Position numbers and translations under genes: made by a program. A stretch of DNA of 64,000 nt from Klebsormidium nitens (Eukaryota; Streptophyta; Klebsormidiophyceae; Klebsormidiales; Klebsormidiaceae): contig DF237099.1 of assembly GCA_000708835.1 (NCBI GenBank), forward strand, positions 1-64,000. Reading direction: 5' to 3'. The notes beneath the pieces are model-generated. The model saw only the letters and a list, made by a program, of their open reading frames with translations, had not been told where the DNA came from and made no database searches. Below, piece after piece: positions 23,601-34,261 of this stretch (position 1 is its first letter; each line of letters begins with the position of its first letter).

Positions 23601-26600
23601 ATACAACCCGAAAGACGGGCAAACCCAGCCTGAAAGAAACATCATCCTGTGATGCTCGACTCTTGTCTGGTCTAGCCGTTCCAAATCCGAACACGCCGTA
23701 AACTCAGTGCTCAATATCGTTGACTGCTATCCAGACGCCAAACAAGGATTCCCCTGCGATTCACAAAACGAACCTGTCGAATCAAGATAAGAGTTGGTGG
23801 GTTTACTTATGAACGCCTTGGACACGCAGACTCAAAACTTGACCTGCAATGGACCCTGACTTGTGGTCACCTCCCAAAGGTCTGATCAACGAAAGGCTTC
23901 AGCAGACCCACCACTTACAAATACCTTACAAGTCCAAGTTAGAGCCAGTCGAGCAGCTTTACGCAGACTCTGGTAACCTCAGCCGACAAAACCCGACCTG
24001 GCCCGTTTACATAATCATGCTCCCTGCCGATGCATTCTGCAGATCACGAAGCACAGATACAAAGGGAAGAAGGACACGGACAAATAAGACGGAAGGTCTG
24101 AGGACCCTCTAACAATGAGTCCTGTAGCAAGACAGGCGGAGACAGGATCCTTCCAGAGCCCTTGGGACAAAGACCTCAGAGCACTCACTTTGCATGTTCT
24201 CGCAACGCAGTTCCAGTGGTTCTTGATCGTGTTTTGGCCCCGGCCAGGGAGATGCCTCGCGAGTATTGCCCACCTAGAAAAGAAGGACGAGTTAGACAGA
24301 ACCTTATATGACGACATTTGAAAGATCAACACGAGGATGACTTTGCAGCACTCTTGAGGTCCTGGGCGTCGGGGTGACACGAAAGAGAAGGAGGAGGGCA
24401 GCGTGAAGAAAAGACCGGTTACATCCTTTTGTAGACGGAGGTCGTGAAGCTGGAGACCCTCTGGATTCCGTTGAGAAAAGACAAGGCTGAAAGATTGGGC
24501 AAGAGAAATTGACGGGAGTGTGTGTGGGGTTCGAGAATTGGGGCCACAAAATGGCCTCAGGAGGAATATGAAGAGCGGTTGTTGACTCAAATGTTTGGGG
24601 TTGAGTCATTGCATGTATGACTTGGAGTATTATCCATCTCAAACAGGAGGAGAAGTGCATCTTGGGCACCAACATGGAAGGGCCACACGAACTCAAGGGC
24701 ATGGCCATGAAGCAGTTCTTCCTTCTTTCCCAAACTTTTCAGTCTTCCCACTCAGTAGCGTAAAGCAGAAACTCCCAACTCTCCTTACACGAATTGAAGC
24801 TCAGCTGGGCATGTTGCAACACAGTTCAAGAACACGATACACCTGATCTTGAGCAAAAATAGAGACGGTGCCCTCACCGGCAGCCAAAGCGCTTATGAAG
24901 CTCCACCATGCATCGGTCCTCCTCGGCCGTCCATTCCTTCTGCAACGAGTAGAGAGGCAAAATGAGACATGCGTTGGGCAAAAGAGAGACACCAAAGGAG
25001 GACAAGCTGGATTCCTTCTGGATCTAAAAAAAGGATGTCCTTTGCGCTGAAACGAAATTGGAAGAGGCATTCTGGTACAGCGAAGGTCTGGGTGAGCATT
25101 CGCGAAAGTAGATGACAAACCTGAAAGACATCGAGAATACCGAGGGCTCAAGTATTCTCAAAAACCAAGACAATGGATGTAAGAAGAGAGGCAGCAAAGA
25201 AAGAGGGAAGTGGCAAAGCCTTTTCCGGCTTTGAGGATCAGAGCGTTACATATTCACATGAAGGCAGCTATTGTTGGGAAAAGAAAGCCAGCAAGCAACT
25301 ACAGTAGTTTGAAGACTTTTTGTAATGGAAGGTGTTCCAGCTGGTTGCATTGTTGCACGGCTCCAGAAGTGCTGGGAAACAGGGCTGGGACCACTTCCAA
25401 AGGTTGCACTTACTCGTTCATATTATATTTGGGTTGTTGGTGTGTCTGAACAGATTCGCTTTGTGCCACCTTGCATCTTATTCTTGTGGATTTCTTGCTC
25501 CAGAAAGATAGCTCTAGCACCCTTTAAACTGCGTGCACGTTTTGCTCTTTTCCCCCTCGCTTCCCCTCTCCTGACTCAGTGGGTATGCAATTGCCATGTA
25601 CCAAGCAATTCTTCAACAAGGCTGAATTAAGAGCTTGCAGCAGCGGAACAGAAACCTTCAATGCCAAGAAGGGGGCAACAGCTTGAAAGCTCATGGTCAG
25701 CATGCAGGTAAGAAGCCGGATTCAAGCCCACCTAGAGGGTCAAAGTCAGACTTTCTGGAAAAAAACTTCCACTCTGAAATAACGTCTGCACAACTTCCAG
25801 CCTCCAGGCGCAGCTGCTAGATTTGAAATTTGGGACTCTGAGAGTCGACATGCAATGCATTGAAAAGGCAAGATTCGTATTTTCAGTCAGTGATGCAACA
25901 TCTTCAGAATGTGAAACTTTTGACTTCAAAGTTTTAAGCCATAACAAATATGTGGACATCTAGAGACCCCTCAAACTCCGCAAACTACCGGTACTTCCGG
26001 TATTAATATGCCGTTTCCAGCTAGAAAGCCGGTCACCTGTGACCTGTCAAATTGCCTGCCATCGTGGAGCGACGATGGAAATGGTGGCAGTGCATCATGT
26101 CCCTGTTCTTTTGATTGAGGCACCGCAGGACTAGCTACCGTTCTGCAAGGTAGGTACTCCGAGTCTGTGCAACGCGTCCATCATTGCTTGGGTTCCATTT
26201 GTGACGTCACCACCTGATCGGCTGGAGACTTCGAACTTGGATCCCAGAGTTCTGGAGTCTGGACCCCATACTCCAGAGTCCAGACCCCACTCAGCACTGC
26301 CCAGACTCTGGAGTCTGGACCCCGAATAAAGTAAAGGCTTATAGCGTATGTTGGCGACTCCAGTTGTAACGGTAGCCTGACAGTAGTAAGTACGCCCGTT
26401 CTTAAACCTAGTAAAGTACGAAATTCAGTACCGTATCACCAATCACAACTCACCAGTGTGCCCACTGCCCAGGTCTTAATGTTGTGAATAGGTAGGTACC
26501 GACCTTGTACACTAGGTACCTATTACCTAGGTAGGTACCTTCCGTGTACCACTGTACATGAGTACCCGCCGCGCCGCCGACGGAGCGCGTGCTGAAAGTC

Positions 26601-29600
26601 CGATTACTGTCAGAATTTTGCTGGATAACACATTAATTCTCCGTACCCCTTCTAAAAGTACGGAAAATGTACACATCCCGGAGTTCTGCACACGAGATTA
26701 CCATACCGGTAGTACCGTAGTACGGTACCCAGGGATTGCGAACTGCGCTTGTGACTGTACCATCCAATCACAGTAACGAGTACCGTACTAATGTCCAAAT
26801 TCCAACTTGAAATACCGTACCTACCCCCTTGTTATTGTACAGTACTCAATCCTGTAGGGTAATACCGTACTGCCATTCCCATTAGAAGTAAAATAATTAT
26901 CTTGAGCCCACTGCGGAAAAAAAAATAAACTAACTTTCGACCGAGGTGCGAAAATGCGAAATAAGAAATCAATTGCAAAATGCAATTTCCTGGCGGTTTT
27001 GAGTGGTAAAAAACGAAAAAACGGTCTTTTGCGAAAATTTTGAAAATTCGTCGAAGCCGGTGCGAAAACAAAAAACTTTCGAAAATAAATATTCGCACCA
27101 GCTTGGTGCGAATGGGAATGGCAGTACGGTACCGTATACCTATGCCGACGTCACTCGACCACTGCACTCCGGACAGGGGTCAAAGAAGATGCTCGACACT
27201 GACAACTTGACACTGGTGAAAAGTGACCAACATTCGGATACCGAGGACCTAGGACTAGGTTTTACCTTCTTCGTGGATCCAAATAAGATAGAGTCCTCAT
27301 CCAAAGTCAGACGTGAGTGAGTACGAATTGTCTGCCGTTGATAGTACCTTATTTAGGTAAGTGGAAGCTGAAGCTCAAACAGATTGACGTCTTGCCTGGC
27401 GCACTGCTCTTTTCGCCACGCAAACCTCAACTTTACTGATCAGACATGGACCAGTCAGTGGAAGAGTCTTCTGTTGGTGACATGAAGTGACGTAGAAGAA
27501 GACAAAGCCTCGGCACAAGCTGCAATCCTCCTCAAAAGCGCAACTTCTGGCCATGCCTTCTGTTGGCCGGCACCACTATTCTCAGACACAGACCTTGGAC
27601 AGGTGGCTGAGACTTTCCTGATCAAACCCAGAATCCCAAGCTTGCGATCATCGTGGAGAGGCCGGACAAGGTGGGACCAAGCAGCTGGAGGAACGCGGGC
27701 GAGGCGTTCCTTCCACGTGACCAGCTGCAACTGTTTTACAACCAAGTCTGAAGGGACATGGTCTCTTCTCAAGGCTATAGCAACCAATTTGGACAAAAAG
27801 GACAGAAAGTTTTGGACCGCATTTCCGTATGATTGAGAACGTGAAATAGCGCACTCCGTTGCAGTGAGTTACTGAAAAGGAGTACGTGAAGCTCCAGGAT
27901 CCGTAGTGAGAAAAGAAACCCTTCATGAAGGCGGAAGTTTCCAAGAGATATAAGACCTAGCAAACGACGACTGGCTTGGTGGTCGGACAGTAAAGACTGG
28001 CCCGAATCAGTTCGATTTCCATGGCAGATCACAGCGACGCGAAAACGACTTCCGTCCGGTTTCCATCGCAGATCATAGCGACGGAAAAACGACTTCCGAA
28101 TGTGTGTGGCAATGATGCACTTGCCCAAAAAGCGTCTGTATCATCCGACATACAGAGCAGTCAGACTCTTGCACGGAATGTGCAACTCATAACCGAAGAA
28201 TCAAACCCCGGAAATAGAAGCACTCGTCTCCAAGTGCAATGGATAGAAAAGGAAGCACGTGGAAGAACTCCTTGAGTCTAGTGATCGAACAGAGATTGTT
28301 GTTCGAGTCCGTCTCAGCAATCAACAATACAGGTGCTGTAGAACCAGCACACACTCCCGCTTTCAGATGACAAAAGACTAACATCCAGTGAAAGCGACAA
28401 TGGAAGCGCCCCCCTAAGCTTCAGCTTTCAACTCAGTCCCCCACTTTGATCTCGAGGTGTGTGACTGGTTAGCCAGGCGTCCTTCAACCAGATTCTCATT
28501 TCAAGCCCGGGAGATAAGTTTTCAATCTAGCTTTCCGTTGCAAAGCCGTAACTGAGAAGGGCGTTTACTCCGCTCCTGATCAAAGCTCACCCAACCGTGC
28601 AAAAAGTACGGTGCTGATCTTCAGCGAGCGCCCTTCAGTATGTAATGGACGCTTTCTAAATTGATTCCGTCACTTTGTGATGTGGGTAGTTAGAAGCAGC
28701 GTTGAATGAGAAGGAAAGTCTAGTTACGAGTTTGACGCCCTGAGACTACGGGCAAATCGCGGGAAGAATGCGGGAAGGACAGGAAGATAGGAAGAACACA
28801 AACGGGTCGAGACACACGAGGGTAGGATGGGACGTTATTTAGACCACCACGTTCCACTCACCGCACTCAGCTCCGGATCAAGCGCGTTGTAGAAGCGGTT
28901 GCGACACTGCTTCCCAGTCCGCCCCAGCATGCGTCCCACGCGCGCCCACCCCGCCTTCCCGTTCTCCTTGACAAAATTCAACAGTACGACGTCCTCCTTC
29001 TGCACACGAAACCACGGGTCAGCCAGGGGCAAAAGCGTTTGCAGACAATTCGACGCATTCACTCCCCTGTCAACCACCCCGGAATCACGTCCCGAATGTC
29101 GTCTTTCATAACTGCACTCAGGAAAGCTTCAAAACCAGTCAGAAGAGAAGGGTTATATGATAACATAGCAGACTGCAGTTTTTGATTCAAGTGGCCAAAG
29201 TATCAGCGCTGACCCGCCCACTAGCTCCTCTGTAAGCCGTCACAAGCCCCTTGCTTGCAGGTGACACGCGCAAAGGTTGTAAATCAGCAGCACTCTGAAT
29301 AATATCCATGTGGTCCATCCTTAGCAGCTCGATGGACACTCTATGCTGATTACAAGGACCTATCTGATAGATACGATGGTTGCGCCCCGCATCTTGCATG
29401 CTTCTTTACAACGTACTATCGAGTACTGTTTGTCATGCAATTGTTAATTCCTGTACTTTATCTCTATCACCATTCAACAATCCGACTCGATGAGTCAGCC
29501 CGTTAAACATTCGCTGCCTGTGTATCGTAGCCTTGTTGATCGGTGAACCGCTTAAGCCAGCAAAATCAACATAAAGTTGCCGACGCAGGTTTTCCGAGGA

Positions 29601-30886
29601 CAAAGAAGAGTTTTCACACACACGTCTGCCATTCTTTGACACTCATAAGACATCTTGCTAGGGTTGCCTCCCGTCTCCTTGTATAGCTCCAAAGGGAGTC
29701 AGACGCATCGATTGCCCCTCTCGGATTGCTCGAGGCAGCGATCACGGCATAACCTCTTGGGAACATACCTTGGACCACTTTGGCAATGGCCGCATTTCAC
29801 CCGCCTTGCCCCCATCGGAGCCGCTGCCCGGATCGAGGGTCCCAGATTCCTACAGGGTCAAGCGTTTGGCTTAGCTGAAACAATCAGACAACTGATCTAA
29901 CCAAGGCTGGCAAATCAAGCGAACTCCTTGCTTGAGAGGCTGCTTCAGAAAGCTGGATTCATTGTTGGTTCTGAGGACGTGATGTCTAAAATGACATATG
30001 TCTAGAAAGACGCGTGACTGAGTATGCACATTCGAGTTGGAGTGTGCCCACCCGGATCAGAGTCAATCCGAGCAACCTTGTCATATACTTCAAGAGTAAT
30101 ATGTCAATTTTCCTGGTGCGCTTAGAGATGACAGACCCTCTGAAGCCATCACTCCTGGTTCCTATTACAACTAATATTGTTCCAGCTGGTGTTCAGCAAA
30201 CAACTATGCTTGCAACAAAACCTATGCCTGCAAGAGCACTTCAACCTGCAATCGATGCATCTCAGTCCCAGTCTCATTGCCATACTGAATGTGGACCATT
30301 GGTGTACAATATTCCCAGTCATTCCCTCCTCCAAACAGCAGGGATGAGGTTGAAAGTTGGTCACACATTTTGACTTGCACGCTGCTTTTTCATTCAATCT
30401 CTTCACCCCCATTCTTGAACTTCAGGCTTTTACAAACCCCCAATGACCCCAGTATGCTCATTGAACTCCTTCTCGTGGTTTTATTTTCCCAGCAGACTTC
30501 TGGCAGTCATCAATAAGAAGCGGATGACGCATCGTGAGCTTGCAAAAACAAAATGCGAGCATCCAACTCAGGCTGCTCACTCTTAAACTACAGGTGCACT
30601 ACCAGTACTGCAACATCTAATTCACTTTACAGGAAACGAAAAATGAGGCTGCTCAAAACGTCAAGTGAAAAGCGCCAGGCATTCAGCGGCTTACCCTTGC
30701 TGCTTTATCCCGGAACTTGTGGCCGTTGTGCGGTTTCTGCTTCCAGCCCTCCCCTTGGTTGCCAGGCGCCGTGAACCCCTTTCCGCCTGCTAGCTCTGGG
30801 GATGGCTCCTCAAACCCAATGATGCAGATGGGATTCTCTATGGCATCTTCAGGGGCCGACTCGACGATAGGGACTGAGGACTCCAT
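20675..30886 (-). CDS. Two-repeat (R2R3-like) MYB transcription factor with very long C-terminal region
   Basis: Six exons: 30886-30695, 29849-29769, 28999-28862, 24939-24878, 24273-24189 and 23380-20675, giving 1087 residues. Phases agree and the model ends in a stop. The first repeat is built across exons 2 and 3: WSKKEDVVLL, then Trp in GKAGW, then GRTGKQCRNRF, with Phe in place of the usual third Trp. The second is built across exons 4 and 5: EWTAEEDRCMVELHKRFG, RWAILARHLPGRG and KNHW. MYB repeats bind DNA in the nucleus, and these resemble R2 and R3 of the MYB3R/c-MYB group. The last exon encodes 901 residues rich in Gly, Pro and Ser. It has a twice-repeated FDWKAQ word, a basic RKR patch and one helical segment (ALTKLVTEHLCSLLDQQ onward). 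A 3.9 kb intron separates the repeats. The first ATG of exon 1 was taken as start; an upstream exon with a third repeat was sought but not found. Confidence 0.82.
26245..26325. repeat. Cluster of direct and inverted CTGGAGTCTGGACCCC repeats
   Basis: Three related words occur in about 80 bases. CTGGAGTCTGGACCCC appears near 26251, CTCCAGAGTCCAGACCCC near 26272 and CTCTGGAGTCTGGACCCC near 26306. The words are themselves partly self-complementary (CTCCAGAG, CTCTGGAG), so the stretch could fold. It lies in the large MYB intron. Confidence 0.75.
26863..27131. mobile_element. MITE-like element with 21-base perfect terminal inverted repeats
   Basis: The bases at 26863-26883 (TACCGTACTGCCATTCCCATT) and 27111-27131 are exact reverse complements, bounding 269 bases of A-rich, non-coding sequence. 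Imperfect complementarity continues a few bases outside. No transposase is encoded, so it would be a non-autonomous DNA element. Target-site duplications are not clear. Confidence 0.75.
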
Positions 30887-32320
30887 GTAGGAACACAGAG
30901 AGGCACCCGCGCAGGCTGAAATCTGGGACCTAACCAAGGTGATTCATGACCAAGAACCGTGTCCTGATCAGAGTGGTTGGAGAAGCCTAGGAAGTGGTGT
31001 TTGGGTACCGCTCAATGGAAAGAAGCTTGGGGCCTGCAAGAAGGGTGTTATGTTGTGAAAACCCAAGATGAGCTGCCTCCTTGTGTGGTAAATGGTTCAA
31101 GGTGGCGGGCCATGCTGAGGAAGCCATTGACAAGCTGCTAAGATTCCCTTATCTGCTTGAAAAGGTGGCCAAACAATTGCAAAGACAGAAAAAGACTTAG
31201 AAGGGAAAAGGTTTAATATGAAATCATGCTTTTTCCAAGATGTCACAGCAGGCCACATCTCTCATACATTACACAGTTTTCCAATGGAAGAGGAAAACTA
31301 AGTATGATAAAATGCCACCTTCGTAAGTTGTCGAGGCAATCTTTAATTCGATCAGGACGTTCATTGAGTTGGTCAGCTGCAACGCCACTTCTCGATTCTC
31401 ATTCTTTCCATCCGTGGAAAGACATGAGCAGTCAAGCAAACAATCTAATATCTGAGCAACCGCCTTGACAATATCCCTTTAGCTCTCGCAGTCTTGTAAA
31501 GCTTAGGAACCAAGACAACCACCCTCATGATGATGGCAGGTGAGACTCTTTCATTCAAAACCAGCAAAAAGCTCACGTTGAGAAGGTCAAATTCAGATCA
31601 CAGAGGCCTTTTCGCTCCTGATTGCCAGAGGGCGCTAGATTTCCTCATGCAATTCCTCAAATCTGGCCAGGCGGATGCAAGACTGACCTCAAGAAACCAC
31701 TGTTAAATTCCGTGAACCCTCCCCTCGAAGTACGAAGCTTCAGGTAGTCCGCAATATTGCTACGATGCAACTTATTTTCGGCAGGGGAATCTTTCCCCTT
31801 CTAGCTCCATCTTATGCTTGTGGCATTCCGCAGCCAGGGCGTCACATCAGCATATTCCAGCCCTTTTACAGCCATTTTGCAGAGCTTCGCAAACTTCCTG
31901 CTCACCTCTAGCTACAATATTTAAGTTCTCTGCAGCATTCCGTGCATGCACATTCACCGCTGAAAAAAGCCGATGCTTTTTGCATGATGATGATGGCCGT
32001 ATTCAACTAGTGACTCAATCCCTCTCGGATCTTGTGAAGAATCGGCTTTGGAGTAGATGACGTCAACGTCTCTGCAGGATGGAGAAATCTTACGTCTTCG
32101 GCAGCTCTTCTCCGACGGGCTTGAAGCTCTATATAAGTCTAGGTTTAAAATTAAAAGGCTACATCTGTTGGTTCATGGTTCAATCTTATGCTAAGAGATC
32201 TGCTTGCTTCTGCTCCTCCTCCTCACCATGCACGGTCTGCTTCCAAACCACAATGCGTACCTACAGGCTACATGTGCAAAGCGCTTTTGGACGTCTGACT
32301 TTAATTACGACCTAGGTATT
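30887..32320. other. Region without a recognisable gene, upstream of the MYB gene
   Basis: This is 5' flank of the minus-strand MYB gene up to the assembly gap. It should contain the MYB promoter, but no clear core element could be assigned. No coding exon was recognised. Confidence 0.45.
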
Positions 32321-33157
32321 NNNNNNNNNNNNNNNNNNNNNNNNNNNNNNNNNNNNNNNNNNNNNNNNNNNNNNNNNNNNNNNNNNNNNNNNNNNNNNNN
32401 NNNNNNNNNNNNNNNNNNNNNNNNNNNNNNNNNNNNNNNNNNNNNNNNNNNNNNNNNNNNNNNNNNNNNNNNNNNNNNNNNNNNNNNNNNNNNNNNNNNN
32501 NNNNNNNNNNNNNNNNNNNNNNNNNNNNNNNNNNNNNNNNNNNNNNNNNNNNNNNNNNNNNNNNNNNNNNNNNNNNNNNNNNNNNNNNNNNNNNNNNNNN
32601 NNNNNNNNNNNNNNNNNNNNNNNNNNNNNNNNNNNNNNNNNNNNNNNNNNNNNNNNNNNNNNNNNNNNNNNNNNNNNNNNNNNNNNNNNNNNNNNNNNNN
32701 NNNNNNNNNNNNNNNNNNNNNNNNNNNNNNNNNNNNNNNNNNNNNNNNNNNNNNNNNNNNNNNNNNNNNNNNNNNNNNNNNNNNNNNNNNNNNNNNNNNN
32801 NNNNNNNNNNNNNNNNNNNNNNNNNNNNNNNNNNNNNNNNNNNNNNNNNNNNNNNNNNNNNNNNNNNNNNNNNNNNNNNNNNNNNNNNNNNNNNNNNNNN
32901 NNNNNNNNNNNNNNNNNNNNNNNNNNNNNNNNNNNNNNNNNNNNNNNNNNNNNNNNNNNNNNNNNNNNNNNNNNNNNNNNNNNNNNNNNNNNNNNNNNNN
33001 NNNNNNNNNNNNNNNNNNNNNNNNNNNNNNNNNNNNNNNNNNNNNNNNNNNNNNNNNNNNNNNNNNNNNNNNNNNNNNNNNNNNNNNNNNNNNNNNNNNN
33101 NNNNNNNNNNNNNNNNNNNNNNNNNNNNNNNNNNNNNNNNNNNNNNNNNNNNNNNNN
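32321..33157. other. Assembly gap (run of N, 837 bases)
   Basis: All bases are N. The right flank is a GC-rich stretch with long G and C runs, which may explain the gap. Any open frame crossing it is meaningless. Confidence 1.
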
Positions 33158-33552
33158 GGCGGGGGGGGCGGCGCAGCCGAGGCCCCCCAGGGGTCCTGGC
33201 AAGGGGCAACTTCCGAAAATGGTCGATTTAAATATGGGGGGGTACCACTTACAAAATGACGGTACCCTTACCTAGGACTCGTCCCTAGATCACGGCTACA
33301 ACTTCTGGCTACGTGACAACAGTTGTCAGAGACACCTGGCACAATGACGGCACAATAGTCGGTGACGGAGCATACCGTATACCCGTACAACCAACTTGAA
33401 GGTAGGTAGGTACCTACCGTATGCATACCTATGTACCGTGACTCCAAATGCCTAAAAATGCAATATATTTAGGTAGCAGATGCGAGCCCAAATGATGTAT
33501 TATATTATCTCGAAAATTCTGTGAACCTGAAAAGGAAGCTGAGAGAGCCTCA

Positions 33553-33851
33553 TGATAGGGTTGTTACATTAGAGATTTTGCGATCGAAAAACGGCCCGAG
33601 ACCCATCAGCCGGACCTCCGGCTGACCTCAGCCTGAAAGAAATCTTGATCGGGTTGCCCACAACCCGATGCCCCTCAGGTCGGGCACTTTACGACCCGAC
33701 CCGACATTTGCCCGAGCCCCCGACCCAAATCGGGGCCTCCGGCAGCCGCAAAATTTTGGCAATGTAACCAATAGGCCATTTGCCCGAGCCTGATCGGGCT
33801 CGGGCCGTCCCGGTTGGAGACTTTTCTCGCTCAAGTGTAACAACCCTATCA
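33553..33851. mobile_element. MITE-like element with 16-base perfect terminal inverted repeats
   Basis: TGATAGGGTTGTTACA at 33553-33568 is the exact reverse complement of 33836-33851, bounding 299 bases. The interior contains further self-complementary GC-rich words (GATCGGGTTG with CAACCCGAT, and CCCGAGCCTGATCGGGCTCGGG). There is no coding capacity. A possible 4-base GCCT duplication flanks it, offset by two bases on the left. Confidence 0.8.
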
Positions 33852-34090
33852 GCCTGAGACTTTGAGAGGTACCAAATTGTGCAGGGACCCTTCATCATCA
33901 CTGTTTCTTCATGACATCAGACTTGCGAACAGGTATCTCGACTCTTCCGTCCATCCGTCGTGCGGTCGGTTGGCGGAAGCGGTTTGCCGGATTCCGCTCG
34001 TTCCGGGTCGGGAACAGGACTCATGAAGTGGAGGGACGGAACCAATTTTCCAGCGCCCCTCGGCCTCGCATTATATAATAAGCGTATATG

Positions 34091-34108
34091 TATTGTATTG
34101 TATTGTAT
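34091..34108 (+). repeat. (TATTG)n microsatellite
   Basis: TATTG is repeated about 3.5 times, directly beside the large palindrome at 34116. Confidence 0.85.
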
Positions 34109-34115
34109 ATGTATA

Positions 34116-34261
34116 GGTTATCCAACGAGTGCGAGAGAATATCGAAGTTTCGCGTCGAACGAGAGCGGATATTCCACGAGGGCCTCCGAGGCCCGAGTGG
34201 AATATGAAGCTCGAGTTTGACGCGAAATCTTCGCTATGCTCGAGCACGAGTGAGGGTAACC
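34116..34261. repeat. 146-base near-perfect palindrome (fold-back element)
   Basis: The left arm from GGTTATCC and the right arm ending GGTAACC pair along almost their whole length around a centre near 34189. Matching blocks include TTTCGCGTC with GACGCGAAA, ATATTCCAC with GTGGAATAT, and GAGGGCCTC with GAGGCCC. A few mismatches and small indels separate the blocks. It has almost no loop, unlike an ordinary MITE. Confidence 0.85.

Larger units (their letters stand above)
24940..28861 (-). other. 3.9 kb intron of the MYB gene carrying repeat elements
   Basis: This is the interval between the exon ending the first MYB repeat and the exon starting the second. It holds a MITE-like element (26863-27131), an inverted and direct repeat cluster (26245-26325) and a stretch at 26380-26830 unusually rich in GTACC/GGTAC words. 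A minus-strand open frame at 27455-27796 has no family signature and was not called. Confidence 0.6.

Noticed and set aside
27455-27796. Minus-strand 113-codon frame in the MYB intron (WKERLARVPPAAWSHLV)
   Set aside because: The Trp spacing first looked like a MYB repeat, but the helices and spacing do not fit. The flanking MYB exons join in phase without it.
32204-33259. Long open frames on both strands across 32.3-33.2 kb
   Set aside because: They consist of unknown residues translated from the run of N.
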